A DNA stretch of 64,000 nucleotides from JAEUSG01 sp964590225. GTDB lineage: Bacteria > Fibrobacterota > OXYB2-FULL-49-7 > JAEUSG01. Location: assembly GCA_964590225.1 (NCBI GenBank), contig CAZPWS010000012.1, positions 1 to 64,000 on the forward strand, in the 5' to 3' direction. Under the pieces are notes generated by a model that worked only from the letters and a program-made list of their open reading frames with translations, had not been told where the DNA came from and did no database searches. Position 1 is the stretch's first letter. Every line of letters starts with the position of its first letter. The position numbers and the translations under genes were made by a program. Below are positions 15,872 through 25,786 of the stretch, piece after piece.

Positions 15872-18800
15872 ATGGGCATATGTGTAAAATTTCTTATTCT
15901 GGTTGTTAGTTTTACAGTTTCTTCCTTTGCGCAGTTTGGGCAGAACAAGGTTCAATATGCCAATAAGGAGTGGGTGACAATAAAAAGTGCCCATTTTGAC
16001 ATTTACTACAATGGTGGATATAAAGGTCATGCGGAGTATGCTGCCTCTTTTCTCGAGAAGGCGCTTGATTCAATTTCAAGAAGCATCGATTACAATATAA
16101 AAAAGCGGATTCCGGTAGTTGTTTATGGGTCACATTCCGATTTTTCGCAAACCAACATAATAATGGAAACTATTGGCGAAGGCATTGGCGGATTTACTGA
16201 GGTATATAAATCGAGAGTGGTAGTACCTTTTACCGGATCGTGGCCCGATTTCAGGCATGTACTTCACCATGAATTAACGCATGCCGTTATGTACGATCTG
16301 ATTTTTGAGAATGTTATTAATGCTTTTCGCGCAAGAACCTCATTTCAAATACCATTGTGGGTTGCAGAAGGATGGGCAGAGTACGAGTCGGCCAAATGGA
16401 ATTTTGAGAGTGATATGTATCTTATGGACGCTTTGCTTTATGGATATATTGCCGGACCAGAATATGAATTTGGATCGCAGTTTCTTGCATATAAAGCGGG
16501 TAACGCTTTCTTCAATTTTATGGCCGCACAATATGGACATGAATCGATAGGCCGCTTTTTGAAAAATCTTGCATTGCTTAAGAATACTGAGCGAGCCTTT
16601 AGGAGAGCTACGAGAGAGGATTTGAAGGTTGCAAGTGACCATTTTATAAATGAACTGAAAAGGCGATACTGGCCGGAATTGGGTAAACGGGCTACGGCAA
16701 CACAGTTTGCAAAGAGACTTACCCGCCATAGAGTAATAGGGAATTCCTTTTTGTCGAGTGATAGGGGGGCGGATCCTCTTGCATATTTTAATATTCAGCC
16801 TTCGGTTTCGCCGGATGGCAGAACAGTGGCATATTTCAGCGATCGGGAGGATTATCCCGCCGTATTTTTGATGGACGCTTCAAATGGTAAACTTATTAAA
16901 AAGATTGTGGCTGCTGGAACTTCCGATAATTTTGAGTCCTTTCACTCATTTAAGAGTGGGATAGCTTGGTCTCCAGATGGTAACGCAGTTTGTGTTGTTG
17001 CTCAATCTGGCGGTCGGGATGTGCTTAAAATCATATCAATAAGTAGCGGAAAAGTTAATAAGCAGCTGCCGTTTGAGTTCGACAGAATAGAGCATCCAGA
17101 CTGGTCAAAAGATGGGGAGAGCATAGTCTTTAGTGCCTTATCTAATGGAAGGTCGGACTTGTACATTGTTTCGCTATCGACCGGCAGTGTAAAACGGCTT
17201 ACAAACGATGAAAACTATGATACATATCCCCGTTTTTCTCCGGACGGTAAAAAAGTCCTTTTTGAATCCGAGACTTCGGGTGAAAGGATTTATGGCGGAA
17301 ATGGGACTAACCTCTTTCTTCTTGATCTTGAGGCGAACAGAATAAAGCGGCTTACGGATACTCCTTTCGAAGATAAAATGGCTACATTTGCCGATAGTGG
17401 CAGAAGCGTTGTCTTTGTTTCCAACCGTAGCGGTATCGATAATATGTATAAGCTTGATATGGACAGCTTGTCTGTAATGCCATTGACAAACACTTACTCG
17501 GGTTGTTTCAATCCATCTTTTCCGGACGATTCGCGATTCATGGTTTTTGCGCTCTTTGAGAATGGTGGATGGGATATTTACAGGGTGGATGCCCCCTTTT
17601 CGACAATAAAGGACTCAGCTTTACCACCGACAGAATATGCCTCCTCTTTTTCTGATTCTGTGGGTTCTGTATGGAAAAAAATAAACCTTCCTCAGTCTTT
17701 CGATTCGGATAAGGTTGATTCAATAGAAGCGAGAGAAGAAAGGGAAAGACAGCCTCCTTCGATAAATTACGATCCGTTTTCGCCCTATAGTATGCGCGAG
17801 GAATCGAGACGGATAAATGAAAAACGACGGTTAGTAGTTGATACCTCCGATTTTTTGCACGACTCTTTACTTTATAAAAATAGAGACGGTTCTTTTCGTG
17901 AAATGCCATATACCCCAAAATTCTCATTCGATGCTATTTCGGCGGCTGTAGGAGGGGCTTATTCACCATACGGCGCTTCAATTGCCGGACAAACAGCTTT
18001 TATGCTGTCTGATATTCTTGGCAATCATAGAATATATCTTGCGGCAAATCTTTATAATAGCGGGCTGGAAGATCCACTAAATGCACTTAACGGTTATGTC
18101 CGTTACGATTATCTTAAGCTTAGAACTGATATTGCCGGAGCCTTTTCTCGGTTTACTAATGTAATATACTGGCAAGCAGGGGACACCTCTATTTTTTATT
18201 TCGATGCCGTTAATGAACTCAGGCTTGAAGCCTCTTATCCATTTTCGAAGTACACAAGGGTTGACGGGGCGCTTGGAGGTACGCTGCTAACACGGGATAA
18301 ATATGCGCTTCTCGCAATGCCTGATGGAAGTTATGTTGAAATGCCACGATTGCAGTTGCCGTCATCGTCATATTTTGATTTCTCAGGTTCTTTGGTTTTT
18401 GACAATACAATGTGGGGGAATACCGGTCCTGTCCGCGGAACTCGCGTTAATCTATCGGCGCTTATAAGTCCACGCGTGGGCGGTACGGAGTATGGATTTG
18501 GTGTGGCAGTATTTGATTTTCGGCAGTATATCCGTTTTTTGCGGAAATACACTGTAGCTATGAGGATTAACGGCGGTTCGAGTGTTGCTATTGGTAACGG
18601 CATTAATCCCAAGAAATTTTATCTTGGCGGAACGCCCAATAATCTCGCTTACTTTTTTAGCCCATTTGGTCTTGACGGATCTATTGAATCGAATTATTTC
18701 TCTTCGGTAATTATGCCTCTTAGGGGCTATGCAATAGCTGGTGTAAATCCTTCTGGTAATACTCAGTTTGGCCTTGCAAACCTTGAGTTTCGTTTTCCTT

Positions 18801-19066
18801 TTATTGATTACCTTATTCTTCATGTGCCCCCTATTGGCTTTAGAAGTATAGCAGCTACGGCATTTATTGATGCTGGTACAGCGTGGGACAATCGTAATGA
18901 AGTAAGTCTTTTTAGGAATGGTTCGTTAGATGATCTCAGGATGGGTTCAGGTTTCGGACTTCGAGCGCACCTTCTTTACGGCATACTTTTTAAATGGGAC
19001 AGAGCGTGGAGAATTGGAAAGGATCATGGTAGAGAGGACTATATCTCTGTAGGTGCTGAGTTTTGA
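15872..19066 (+). CDS. Metalloprotease-like / TolB-propeller / outer-membrane barrel protein
   Basis: This 1064-aa protein has a signal peptide (1-20). Residues about 35-280 are a peptidase-MA-like domain with HHELTHAVM (zinc ligands H133 and H137, catalytic E134) and LWVAEGWAEYES supplying a third ligand. Residues about 300-570 carry PD40/WD40-type blades (QPSVSPDGRTVAYFS, HPDWSKDGESIVF, YPRFSPDGKKVLFES). The last 370 residues are strand-rich and end in a BamA/surface-antigen-like barrel (TAFIDAGTAWDN, GSGFGLRAHL, terminal ISVGAEF). The likely location is the outer membrane with the propeller in the periplasm. The role is unknown; the architecture recurs in FCB-group genomes. The end overlaps the next gene. 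Confidence 0.8.
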   Translation: MGICVKFLILVVSFTVSSFAQFGQNKVQYANKEWVTIKSAHFDIYYNGGYKGHAEYAASFLEKALDSISRSIDYNIKKRIPVVVYGSHSDFSQTNIIMETIGEGIGGFTEVYKSRVVVPFTGSWPDFRHVLHHELTHAVMYDLIFENVINAFRARTSFQIPLWVAEGWAEYESAKWNFESDMYLMDALLYGYIAGPEYEFGSQFLAYKAGNAFFNFMAAQYGHESIGRFLKNLALLKNTERAFRRATREDLKVASDHFINELKRRYWPELGKRATATQFAKRLTRHRVIGNSFLSSDRGADPLAYFNIQPSVSPDGRTVAYFSDREDYPAVFLMDASNGKLIKKIVAAGTSDNFESFHSFKSGIAWSPDGNAVCVVAQSGGRDVLKIISISSGKVNKQLPFEFDRIEHPDWSKDGESIVFSALSNGRSDLYIVSLSTGSVKRLTNDENYDTYPRFSPDGKKVLFESETSGERIYGGNGTNLFLLDLEANRIKRLTDTPFEDKMATFADSGRSVVFVSNRSGIDNMYKLDMDSLSVMPLTNTYSGCFNPSFPDDSRFMVFALFENGGWDIYRVDAPFSTIKDSALPPTEYASSFSDSVGSVWKKINLPQSFDSDKVDSIEAREERERQPPSINYDPFSPYSMREESRRINEKRRLVVDTSDFLHDSLLYKNRDGSFREMPYTPKFSFDAISAAVGGAYSPYGASIAGQTAFMLSDILGNHRIYLAANLYNSGLEDPLNALNGYVRYDYLKLRTDIAGAFSRFTNVIYWQAGDTSIFYFDAVNELRLEASYPFSKYTRVDGALGGTLLTRDKYALLAMPDGSYVEMPRLQLPSSSYFDFSGSLVFDNTMWGNTGPVRGTRVNLSALISPRVGGTEYGFGVAVFDFRQYIRFLRKYTVAMRINGGSSVAIGNGINPKKFYLGGTPNNLAYFFSPFGLDGSIESNYFSSVIMPLRGYAIAGVNPSGNTQFGLANLEFRFPFIDYLILHVPPIGFRSIAATAFIDAGTAWDNRNEVSLFRNGSLDDLRMGSGFGLRAHLLYGILFKWDRAWRIGKDHGREDYISVGAEF

Positions 19067-21863
19067 TATTGTGAATACACTAATACCTGAAAAATTTGTT
19101 TCGTTCGATCTTGAAACCACAGGACTTGATCCTAATCGCGAGGATATAATCGAAATCGCCGCGGTAGTATTTGTTGGCGGGAATGCGGTTGATGCTTTTG
19201 ACTCTCTTGTGTTAACAGACAAGGAAATATCTCCATACATAGCTTCGCTTACCGGAATTACCACTGCTGAAATGCGTAGTGGGGGAAGGCCGCTTAAGGA
19301 GGTTGTGAGCCAATTCTTAGAGTTTATCGGAGAATCGCCCATTGTTGCTCATAATGCCAAGTTTGATGTTACATTTCTCAACAATAAGCTTAAGCTGCTA
19401 AAGAAAGATTTGTTGAAAAATACTGTGTATGATTCACTTATGTTGTCAAGACTTGGGCTTCCCGGGCTCGATAGTTACAAGCTTGAAGCTCTTGGTGATC
19501 GCTTTTCGCTGCACGAAGGAAAAAGTCATAGAGCCGGTGCAGATGCGCTACTTTGCGGCAAAGTATTTATCAAGGCCCTTTCCGGTGTGCACGCTCTTCC
19601 GGAAAAAAAGAGGCGGCTCATTGGCAAGCTTCTTGCCGCGCAGGAAAGTCCGGTAGCTGGCCTTCTCAAGCCTCTCCTGCCGACAGTAGTAAGCGAAGAC
19701 AAGCCGAAAGAGCCGCCGCAGCCGCTCCTGCCTCTTAGTGAAAGCAAGGAACTTTCCGCTATCCCAAAGACAGCAATTGATGAACTGTTTGCAACTAATG
19801 GCAAAATAGCAAAGTCTATGGAGGAGTATGAGGCTCGCGAAGGACAGATAGAAATGGCACAACTTGTCCGAAGAGCGCTTAATGATCGGGAGTTGCTTGT
19901 AGTTGAAGCTGGAACAGGAACGGGTAAATCACTTGCATACCTTGCCGCCGCTCTTTTGTATTCGGTTAAAAATTGCGCGAGAGTAATAATATCAACAAGA
20001 ACAAAAACACTTCAGGATCAGATTTACAAGAAAGAGGTTCCATTTTTGAGAAACATAACAGGGCTGGACTTTAGGGCCACGCTCTTAAAAGGACGATCAA
20101 ATTATCTATGTGTGAGAAAATGGAAAGAGGTTGTTAATGCGTCTGCGCTTTTTTTGCGCAACGCCGAAGCCGATGTTCTTCTGCCTCTTGTGCCGTGGAT
20201 TGAAGAGACGGGGAGCGGAGATATCTCAGAATGTACGGTTTTTAATGAGAGAGAAAATAGGATTTTGTGGGCTCGTATTGCGTCCGATTCAGAAACATGC
20301 CGCGGTTCCCGCTGTTATTCTTTTAATGAATGTTTTGTAATGCGCAAAAGAAGGGAAGCACTCGCATCGAATCTTGTTTTTATTAATCATTCGCTTTTTT
20401 TTACTGATTTACGGGGTGATAGGGCTATTCTTGGTGATTATTCGCGGATAGTTTTCGATGAGGCTCACGCGCTTGAAGAAGTTGGCCGGAAACATCTTGG
20501 TGAAGAAGTTTCACATGTGATGTTTTCAACAGTTATCCAAAAACTTTACAAAAAGGATGGAGAAGGGGTGGGTGGGCGTGGTATTCTGCGATATCTTGCT
20601 GTGTTGCTTGCTAAAAGCAATAGGGAGAGCCTTTCTACCCTTGCGCCGCTTACGGACGACCTTTGCATGCAGGCAGGCGAAATGGAGCTCAGGTCGGTTT
20701 ATTTTTTCCGTAAGCTTGGTGGAGCTTTAAAAAAGACTAAGAAAAGCGATAAGCTGCGATACAAGGAATCTCTTTTTACGGTTATTGGCATGCCAAGGGA
20801 GTCTATGGGGCTTGATGGATACCTTTCCGCCTTGAAAACTCTGCGTCAGGCAATTTCAGATGCCGTTGAGACCGAAGAAGAGATAAAAGAGGCTTTGCAG
20901 GACTTTGCGGCGATGGTTCGTGAGCTTGACTCTCTTAATTCGCTCTTGCGGTGGATACTTGAAGGAGAGGGTGAGGGTATGGTTTTTTGGGCGGAGGGAC
21001 ATACGAATCCGCTTAATATCAAGCTTGTGGCGGTTCCGCTTGAAATAAGGGAAAAGCTTGCCGACTCTTTTTTGCCAAAGATAACTACGGCTGTATTTAC
21101 TTCGGCTACTCTCGCCATAAAAGAGAGCCTTGATTATTTTAAGAGAAGGGTAGGACTCGATGGAACAGAGAAGTTTAGAGTTGCGGAATCAGTAATTCCT
21201 TCGCATTATAACTATAACTCCCAGCTTTTGCTTGCATTAAACAGGGGTATAGAGCTTCCCGATACGGCCTTGTATTCTTTATCTATTGCGGATATTCTTG
21301 TTTCTATCGCGCTTACAATGAAAAAACGGACTCTTGTGTTGTTTACATCAAAGGAGATGCTTAGGCAAACATACGAAAAAGCTCTGTCTGGTTGCGAAAA
21401 TGCTGGAGTGCGGTTATTTGCTCAGGATATAAATGGAAACACATGGCACTTGCTTGAAGAAATGAGGAAAAATCCTGGCGCAATTCTTCTTGGCACAGAT
21501 ACTTTTTGGGAGGGTGTTGATTTGCCTGGAGATTATCTAGAGCTGCTAATAATTGCTCGCCTTCCGTTTGGTGTTCCAACCGATCCGATAGTGGAGGCAA
21601 GATCTGAAGCTGCCGAAGCGGCAAACGAAAATTCATTTACAACCTTTTATCTGCCTGAAGCAGTAATTAAATTCAGACAGGGCGTTGGCAGGCTGATACG
21701 GCGGCATGATGACCGCGGCGCTGCGCTTATTCTTGATAGAAGAATATGGGAAAAACCATACGGGAAAGTCTTTTTGGGCAGTATAAATGGAAAAACAAAT
21801 TCTTATGCAGATGCTTCTCAAATGATAAGTGGGGTTTCGGACTGGTTTAATGGTGTTTTATAA
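19053..21863 (+). CDS. dinG: DEDDh exonuclease - DinG family helicase fusion
   Basis: This 936-aa protein has an N-terminal DnaQ-like 3'-5' exonuclease with intact DEDDh residues: D19 and E21 in FDLETTGL, D105 in HNAKFD, and H159/D164 in SHRAGADA. A Pro-rich linker (about 200-230) leads to a superfamily-2 XPD/DinG-type helicase: Walker A VEAGTGTGKS (about 285-293), a DEAH box (FDEAHALEE), LLGTDTFWEGVDLPG and FRQGVGRLIRR. Cysteines between motifs I and II (NYLCVRKW, TCRGSRCYSFNEC) could bind the Fe-S cluster of this family. It is probably a DNA repair enzyme acting on branched or R-loop DNA. The GTG at 19053 overlaps the previous gene by 14 nt; the GTG at 19071 is an equal alternative. Confidence 0.88.
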   Translation: MLSFDIVNTLIPEKFVSFDLETTGLDPNREDIIEIAAVVFVGGNAVDAFDSLVLTDKEISPYIASLTGITTAEMRSGGRPLKEVVSQFLEFIGESPIVAHNAKFDVTFLNNKLKLLKKDLLKNTVYDSLMLSRLGLPGLDSYKLEALGDRFSLHEGKSHRAGADALLCGKVFIKALSGVHALPEKKRRLIGKLLAAQESPVAGLLKPLLPTVVSEDKPKEPPQPLLPLSESKELSAIPKTAIDELFATNGKIAKSMEEYEAREGQIEMAQLVRRALNDRELLVVEAGTGTGKSLAYLAAALLYSVKNCARVIISTRTKTLQDQIYKKEVPFLRNITGLDFRATLLKGRSNYLCVRKWKEVVNASALFLRNAEADVLLPLVPWIEETGSGDISECTVFNERENRILWARIASDSETCRGSRCYSFNECFVMRKRREALASNLVFINHSLFFTDLRGDRAILGDYSRIVFDEAHALEEVGRKHLGEEVSHVMFSTVIQKLYKKDGEGVGGRGILRYLAVLLAKSNRESLSTLAPLTDDLCMQAGEMELRSVYFFRKLGGALKKTKKSDKLRYKESLFTVIGMPRESMGLDGYLSALKTLRQAISDAVETEEEIKEALQDFAAMVRELDSLNSLLRWILEGEGEGMVFWAEGHTNPLNIKLVAVPLEIREKLADSFLPKITTAVFTSATLAIKESLDYFKRRVGLDGTEKFRVAESVIPSHYNYNSQLLLALNRGIELPDTALYSLSIADILVSIALTMKKRTLVLFTSKEMLRQTYEKALSGCENAGVRLFAQDINGNTWHLLEEMRKNPGAILLGTDTFWEGVDLPGDYLELLIIARLPFGVPTDPIVEARSEAAEAANENSFTTFYLPEAVIKFRQGVGRLIRRHDDRGAALILDRRIWEKPYGKVFLGSINGKTNSYADASQMISGVSDWFNGVL

Positions 21864-22039
21864 TGGAAAAAGGTAAGCCTTTTCTTGGGGTTCAATTTGA
21901 TTGCTGTCGCGTATATCAACGGATATATCTTAACAAAGAGGGCACGGCATATTGTGGCCGTTGTCCCCGTTGTGGTAAGCCCATAAAGTTCATAGTTGGC
22001 AAAGGTGGCACCTCTGCCCGTTTTTTTATTGCCAAGTGA
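21863..22039 (+). CDS. Conserved 58-aa Cys-rich protein
   Basis: This small gene (58 aa) starts with an ATG overlapping the previous stop (TAATG) and ends 1 nt before the next start. The protein reads MEKGKPFLGVQFDCCRVYQR at its start, then NKEGTAYCGRCPRCGKP and GKGGTSARFFIAK. I recognise the layout (FLG..F.CC.VY.R.Y.N.EGTAY.GRCP.CG, then GG...RFF) from small conserved proteins in Planctomycetes/Verrucomicrobia-like and FCB genomes. The cysteines could bind zinc in a ribbon-like fold. The function is unknown. Its tight placement between the helicase and the COG2509 flavoprotein indicates co-translation. Confidence 0.75.
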   Translation: MEKGKPFLGVQFDCCRVYQRIYLNKEGTAYCGRCPRCGKPIKFIVGKGGTSARFFIAK

Positions 22040-22040
22040 A

Positions 22041-23618
22041 ATGAACGGATATTTTACTCTTTCTGGAATAGCGCGGCACTTTGCGGATAAGCGGCCCCTC
22101 GATGAATTAATTGCAGCCAAGTTACTTATAAATAAAGAAGATATTGCCGACATTATTGTTCTCCGTGAGTCTTTAGACGCAAGAAAAAGGAGCAATATAC
22201 ACCACCTATATAGCGTAGCAGTTCGTTTAAATGATAGTAAAATTCCGACAGGGTTCCCTTTGTATGAGGTCGGGTGTATTGACTGGTGTATCGGTGAGAA
22301 GATTATTCGGGAACGGCCAATAATCGTCGGGTGCGGACCTGCCGGGCTTTTTGCCGCTTATGGACTTGTAAAAAAAGGCTATAAACCAATATTGATTGAA
22401 CAGGGAAAACGGATAACTGAAAGGGATGTTGACACAAATCTGATAAAATCAGAGGGCAAAATAGACAGCAAAAGCAATTTTGTTTTTGGAGAGGGCGGTG
22501 CGGGTACCTATTCCGATGGTAAGCTAACCGCGCGAAATACATCTCCCGTTACTGATGAGATTTATAAGGTGCTTATCGGATTTGGAGCGTCACCTGCTAT
22601 TGCATGGCAGGCAAGGCCACACATAGGGACAGATGCCTTGAAACAAATTATTCCGGCGATGGTTGATTATCTTAATTTGAATGGCACCACTTTTTTGTGG
22701 AGTACTTCTGTAAACTTTATCGAAAGTAAAAGTAACGGTGTTGTATCGGTCAAATTGTCAGATGGCGAGGCATTGGAGACGGATGCGTTATTTCTTGCAA
22801 CGGGACACAGTGCAGATGCTGTTTATGAAATGCTTTTTAGGGTAGGCGTGCCTTTGGGTATAAAACCATTCGCAGTAGGTGTACGGATAGAACATCCAAG
22901 GGGTTTTATTGATAAAAGTCAATATGGTGATTTGTCGCTTGCCTGTGAGCTTGGAGCTGCTTCCTATAAACTTACAGGTTGGGCAGAGAAAAATAGGGGG
23001 GTATATAGTTTTTGTGTCTGCCCCGGTGGAGAAATAATAAACGCATCAAGCGAAGACGGAAGGTTGGCTGTAAATGGAATGAGTTACGGTAATCGTGGGG
23101 AAGAGTTCACGAATGGAGCCATAGTAGTTACGGTTTTGCCAACAGACTTGCCTAACGAACCCTTGGAAGTTTTACGCTTCAGGCGCGACATTGAAAGGAA
23201 AAGTTATAGAGAAGGGATGGTTGCTCCAGCGCAGAGCGCAATAAATTTCATTGGACGAAAAAAAGATGCAAAAAGCCTTAGAGTGTCATATAAGCCAGCG
23301 GTTTATCCGGCAGACTTGTCAGAACTCTTTCCGCATATCATTAGCCAAGGCTTGATTACTGGTCTTACAGAGTTTAATCGTAAAATACGGGGATTTGTTG
23401 AGAATGGTGTGCTTGTAGCGCCGGAAACTGGAACATCGTCCCCAATTAGGATACTACGGAATGTTTCTTCAATGGAATCTTGCGGATTTAAAGGACTATA
23501 TCCTATAGGTGAGGGGGCCGGTTATTCTGGTGGCATAATCAGTAGTGCAGCGGATGGCCTGAAAGCATCTCTTAATTTTAAATCTTTTGTCCACTTTCCC
23601 CCTTTTCAAAAGGTATAG
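22041..23618 (+). CDS. FAD-dependent dehydrogenase of the COG2509 type
   Basis: This 525-aa protein starts at the ATG at 22041, just after the stop of the 58-aa gene; a longer frame from 21996 would overlap that gene. The N-terminal 90 residues match the small alpha/beta region usual for this group. An FAD-binding Rossmann motif IIVGCGPAGLFAAYGL lies at about 94-110. Further motifs are VFGEGGAGTYSDGKL, PHIGTD, ALFLATGHSADAVYEML, GVRIEHPR, FCVCPGGEII, APETGTSSPIRI and a C-terminal GEGAGYSGGIISSAADG. The family is conserved but its substrate is not established. It is cytoplasmic. Confidence 0.88.
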   Translation: MNGYFTLSGIARHFADKRPLDELIAAKLLINKEDIADIIVLRESLDARKRSNIHHLYSVAVRLNDSKIPTGFPLYEVGCIDWCIGEKIIRERPIIVGCGPAGLFAAYGLVKKGYKPILIEQGKRITERDVDTNLIKSEGKIDSKSNFVFGEGGAGTYSDGKLTARNTSPVTDEIYKVLIGFGASPAIAWQARPHIGTDALKQIIPAMVDYLNLNGTTFLWSTSVNFIESKSNGVVSVKLSDGEALETDALFLATGHSADAVYEMLFRVGVPLGIKPFAVGVRIEHPRGFIDKSQYGDLSLACELGAASYKLTGWAEKNRGVYSFCVCPGGEIINASSEDGRLAVNGMSYGNRGEEFTNGAIVVTVLPTDLPNEPLEVLRFRRDIERKSYREGMVAPAQSAINFIGRKKDAKSLRVSYKPAVYPADLSELFPHIISQGLITGLTEFNRKIRGFVENGVLVAPETGTSSPIRILRNVSSMESCGFKGLYPIGEGAGYSGGIISSAADGLKASLNFKSFVHFPPFQKV

Positions 23619-23693
23619 AGATATATTATCTATCCTTAGTATAGTAATGGGCGGTTTGGTTTCGTGGAACCACTCGTAAATTGGGGGGTATAA

Positions 23694-24371
23694 GTGGAAG
23701 ATTTATGTATAGCAGTACGAAGGGTAGATGGGGCTGTTGTAGTTAAATTCTCCGGAAACTTCGACTACGATCTCGACCATGTTAACGAAGAGCTTGTTGA
23801 GAGAGAATTATCAGGTTCCGTATCTGCACTCGTTCTTGATATGGCCAATGTCAAAAAAATTGCAAGCGCGTTTATTAACAGGTTGGTGAAAGTCTTGCGG
23901 TTCGTCGAAAAAGAGAAAAGAAAGCTTTTTCTTCTCAATGTATCCGAACCCGTAATAAAAGTGTTGTCGATGGTGAACATTATTGGCCGGTTTCCAATTA
24001 TACATTCTGAAGAAGAGCTTGTTACCATGAGTAAGTCCAACGGTGTGGTGTCGTCGAATTCTGTTGTTATGAAAGTAAACAAGCTTAAAAATGGCGATTC
24101 GCATACTCTTGTTGTTGAAGGTTCTATTGTGGAAGGGGCAAATACCTCAGAATTGCTGGAAGAAGTTAAGGCTTCGCTTGCTGAGGGAGTAAAAAGCGTA
24201 GTTGTTGATTTTGAAAAAGTGGATATTCTTGATACTATCAGCGTTGGTTTTCTTTTGATGGTGCAAAAGATGTGCGAGGAAAAAGGCGTTGCAATAAAAA
24301 TTGAGCATCCAAATGAGGTTGCATCTCATGTTCTTGAAATGAATGAGGTTGGCCGTCTATTTGGTTTGTAA
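23694..24371 (+). CDS. Tandem STAS-domain protein
   Basis: This 225-aa protein has a GTG start after ggggggtataa. Two STAS domains, about 1-105 and 120-225, show the SpoIIAA-like plan: a hydrophobic strand, LVLDMANVKKIASAFINRLV in the first, VVVDFEKVDILDTISVGFLL in the second, then a helix and HSEEELV. The phosphorylatable Ser position (D.S...) is degenerate in both (IAS, LDT). It is either a non-switching partner or an unusual antagonist. Such proteins work in anti-sigma partner switching, but no anti-sigma kinase is encoded nearby. A third STAS protein lies two genes downstream. Confidence 0.8.
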   Translation: MEDLCIAVRRVDGAVVVKFSGNFDYDLDHVNEELVERELSGSVSALVLDMANVKKIASAFINRLVKVLRFVEKEKRKLFLLNVSEPVIKVLSMVNIIGRFPIIHSEEELVTMSKSNGVVSSNSVVMKVNKLKNGDSHTLVVEGSIVEGANTSELLEEVKASLAEGVKSVVVDFEKVDILDTISVGFLLMVQKMCEEKGVAIKIEHPNEVASHVLEMNEVGRLFGL

Positions 24372-24386
24372 AAGTGGGACTGATTA

Positions 24387-25784
24387 ATGAAAATACATTT
24401 CTGTGGAGCAGCCCAAACAGTAACGGGATCTCAACATCTCGTTTCCGTGAATGGGAAAAATTTTCTTCTTGATTGTGGTCTATTTCAGGGTAGGCGGCAG
24501 GAATCTTACGATAAAAATATAAACTTTTCTTTTGATCCTGCTTCCGTTGACGCTGTTGTTCTTTCGCATGCTCATATGGATCACAGCGGAAATTTGCCAA
24601 ATCTTGTGAGAAAGGGTTTTAGTGGACCGATCTTCGCTACCCCCGTTACTATTGAACTGTGTCGTCAAATGCTTAGAGACTCTGCCAACCTGCAAAAGCA
24701 TGATATTGATTTTTTAAATAAGGTGAGGCATAAACAGGGCTTGCCACCAGTTACTCCGTTATACACACTTGAGGAAGCTGAGGCGGTCGCGCCGCTTTTC
24801 AAGGCAGTTGAGTACGAAGAGTCTTTTTCAGTTTGTCAGGGGGTTAAGGCAACTTTTTCAGATGCGGGTCATATTCTTGGATCGGCTGGTGTTGCGCTTG
24901 ATATAAACGATAGGGGTAAAACCATAAGGCTTGGATATACCGGCGACATTGGACGACCACACATTCCAATAACAAAAGATCCTGTTATGCTCGATGACCT
25001 TGATGCGTTAATAATGGAAACTACATATGCTGGCAGAAGTCACGACCCGTTTAATAATGTTGAGGAAGAACTTTGTCGAGTAATTAAGAGCACTGTTGGC
25101 AATGGAGGCAAAATAATCATTCCGGCATTCGCTATTGGTCGAACGCAGCTCATTGTATTCTTGTTGCACAAATTATTTAGGGAAAACAGAATACCTGAGC
25201 TTCCAATTTTTGTCGATAGCCCATTGGCTGTGGCGGCAACTGATATTTATAAGTCACATCTTGATCTGCTCGATAGGCAGGCGCATAGAATATTTCTTTC
25301 AGAAAATATCAACCCATTTTCGTTCAAACGGCTTACTTATGTTTCTGACAGAGATGAGTCGAAGAGACTTAATGACATTACCTATCCGCACATTATAATA
25401 TCAGCATCGGGCATGTGTGAAGGCGGACGCGTTCTTCATCATCTTAGGAATTCTGTTGACAAACAAAGCACACTTATTTTGTTTATTGGTTACGCGGCTA
25501 AGCATACTCTTGCCCGAAAGATAATGGATGGTGTCCGTAAGGTGAAAATACTTGGAGAAGAGCACGAAATCCGCTGTAAAGTTCATGTCATGGATAACTT
25601 CAGTGCCCATGCCGACCGGCATGATCTGCTCGATTATGTCAGAACAACTCCTCCCGAAAAGCTCAAGAATATATTTCTTGTTCATGGTGAAATGGAACAG
25701 TCCGGATCAATAGTTGATGCCATTAGAAGTCATGGTTATCAAAATGTTCAATGTCCCCAGTTTGGCTCAATCTATGAGATATAA
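24387..25784 (+). CDS. Beta-CASP metallo-beta-lactamase RNase
   Basis: This 465-aa protein has the zinc motif SHAHMDHSGNLP (HxHxDH, about residues 54-65), SDAGHILGSAG (His ligand) and GYTGDIGRP (Asp ligand). The beta-CASP insertion and the RNA-specificity C-terminus follow (IISASGMCEGGRVLHHL, FSAHADRHDLLDYV, FLVHGE). By family it is a cytoplasmic endo/exo-RNase of the YSH1/CPSF73-like bacterial group. It sits between two STAS genes, 15 bp after the first and 2 bp before the second. All metal-binding positions visible here are intact. Confidence 0.9.
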   Translation: MKIHFCGAAQTVTGSQHLVSVNGKNFLLDCGLFQGRRQESYDKNINFSFDPASVDAVVLSHAHMDHSGNLPNLVRKGFSGPIFATPVTIELCRQMLRDSANLQKHDIDFLNKVRHKQGLPPVTPLYTLEEAEAVAPLFKAVEYEESFSVCQGVKATFSDAGHILGSAGVALDINDRGKTIRLGYTGDIGRPHIPITKDPVMLDDLDALIMETTYAGRSHDPFNNVEEELCRVIKSTVGNGGKIIIPAFAIGRTQLIVFLLHKLFRENRIPELPIFVDSPLAVAATDIYKSHLDLLDRQAHRIFLSENINPFSFKRLTYVSDRDESKRLNDITYPHIIISASGMCEGGRVLHHLRNSVDKQSTLILFIGYAAKHTLARKIMDGVRKVKILGEEHEIRCKVHVMDNFSAHADRHDLLDYVRTTPPEKLKNIFLVHGEMEQSGSIVDAIRSHGYQNVQCPQFGSIYEI

Positions 25785-25786
25785 GA

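Noticed and set aside
21996..22040. Upstream start for the COG2509 gene
   Set aside because: It would overlap the conserved 58-aa gene; the ATG at 22041 immediately after its stop is the better start.
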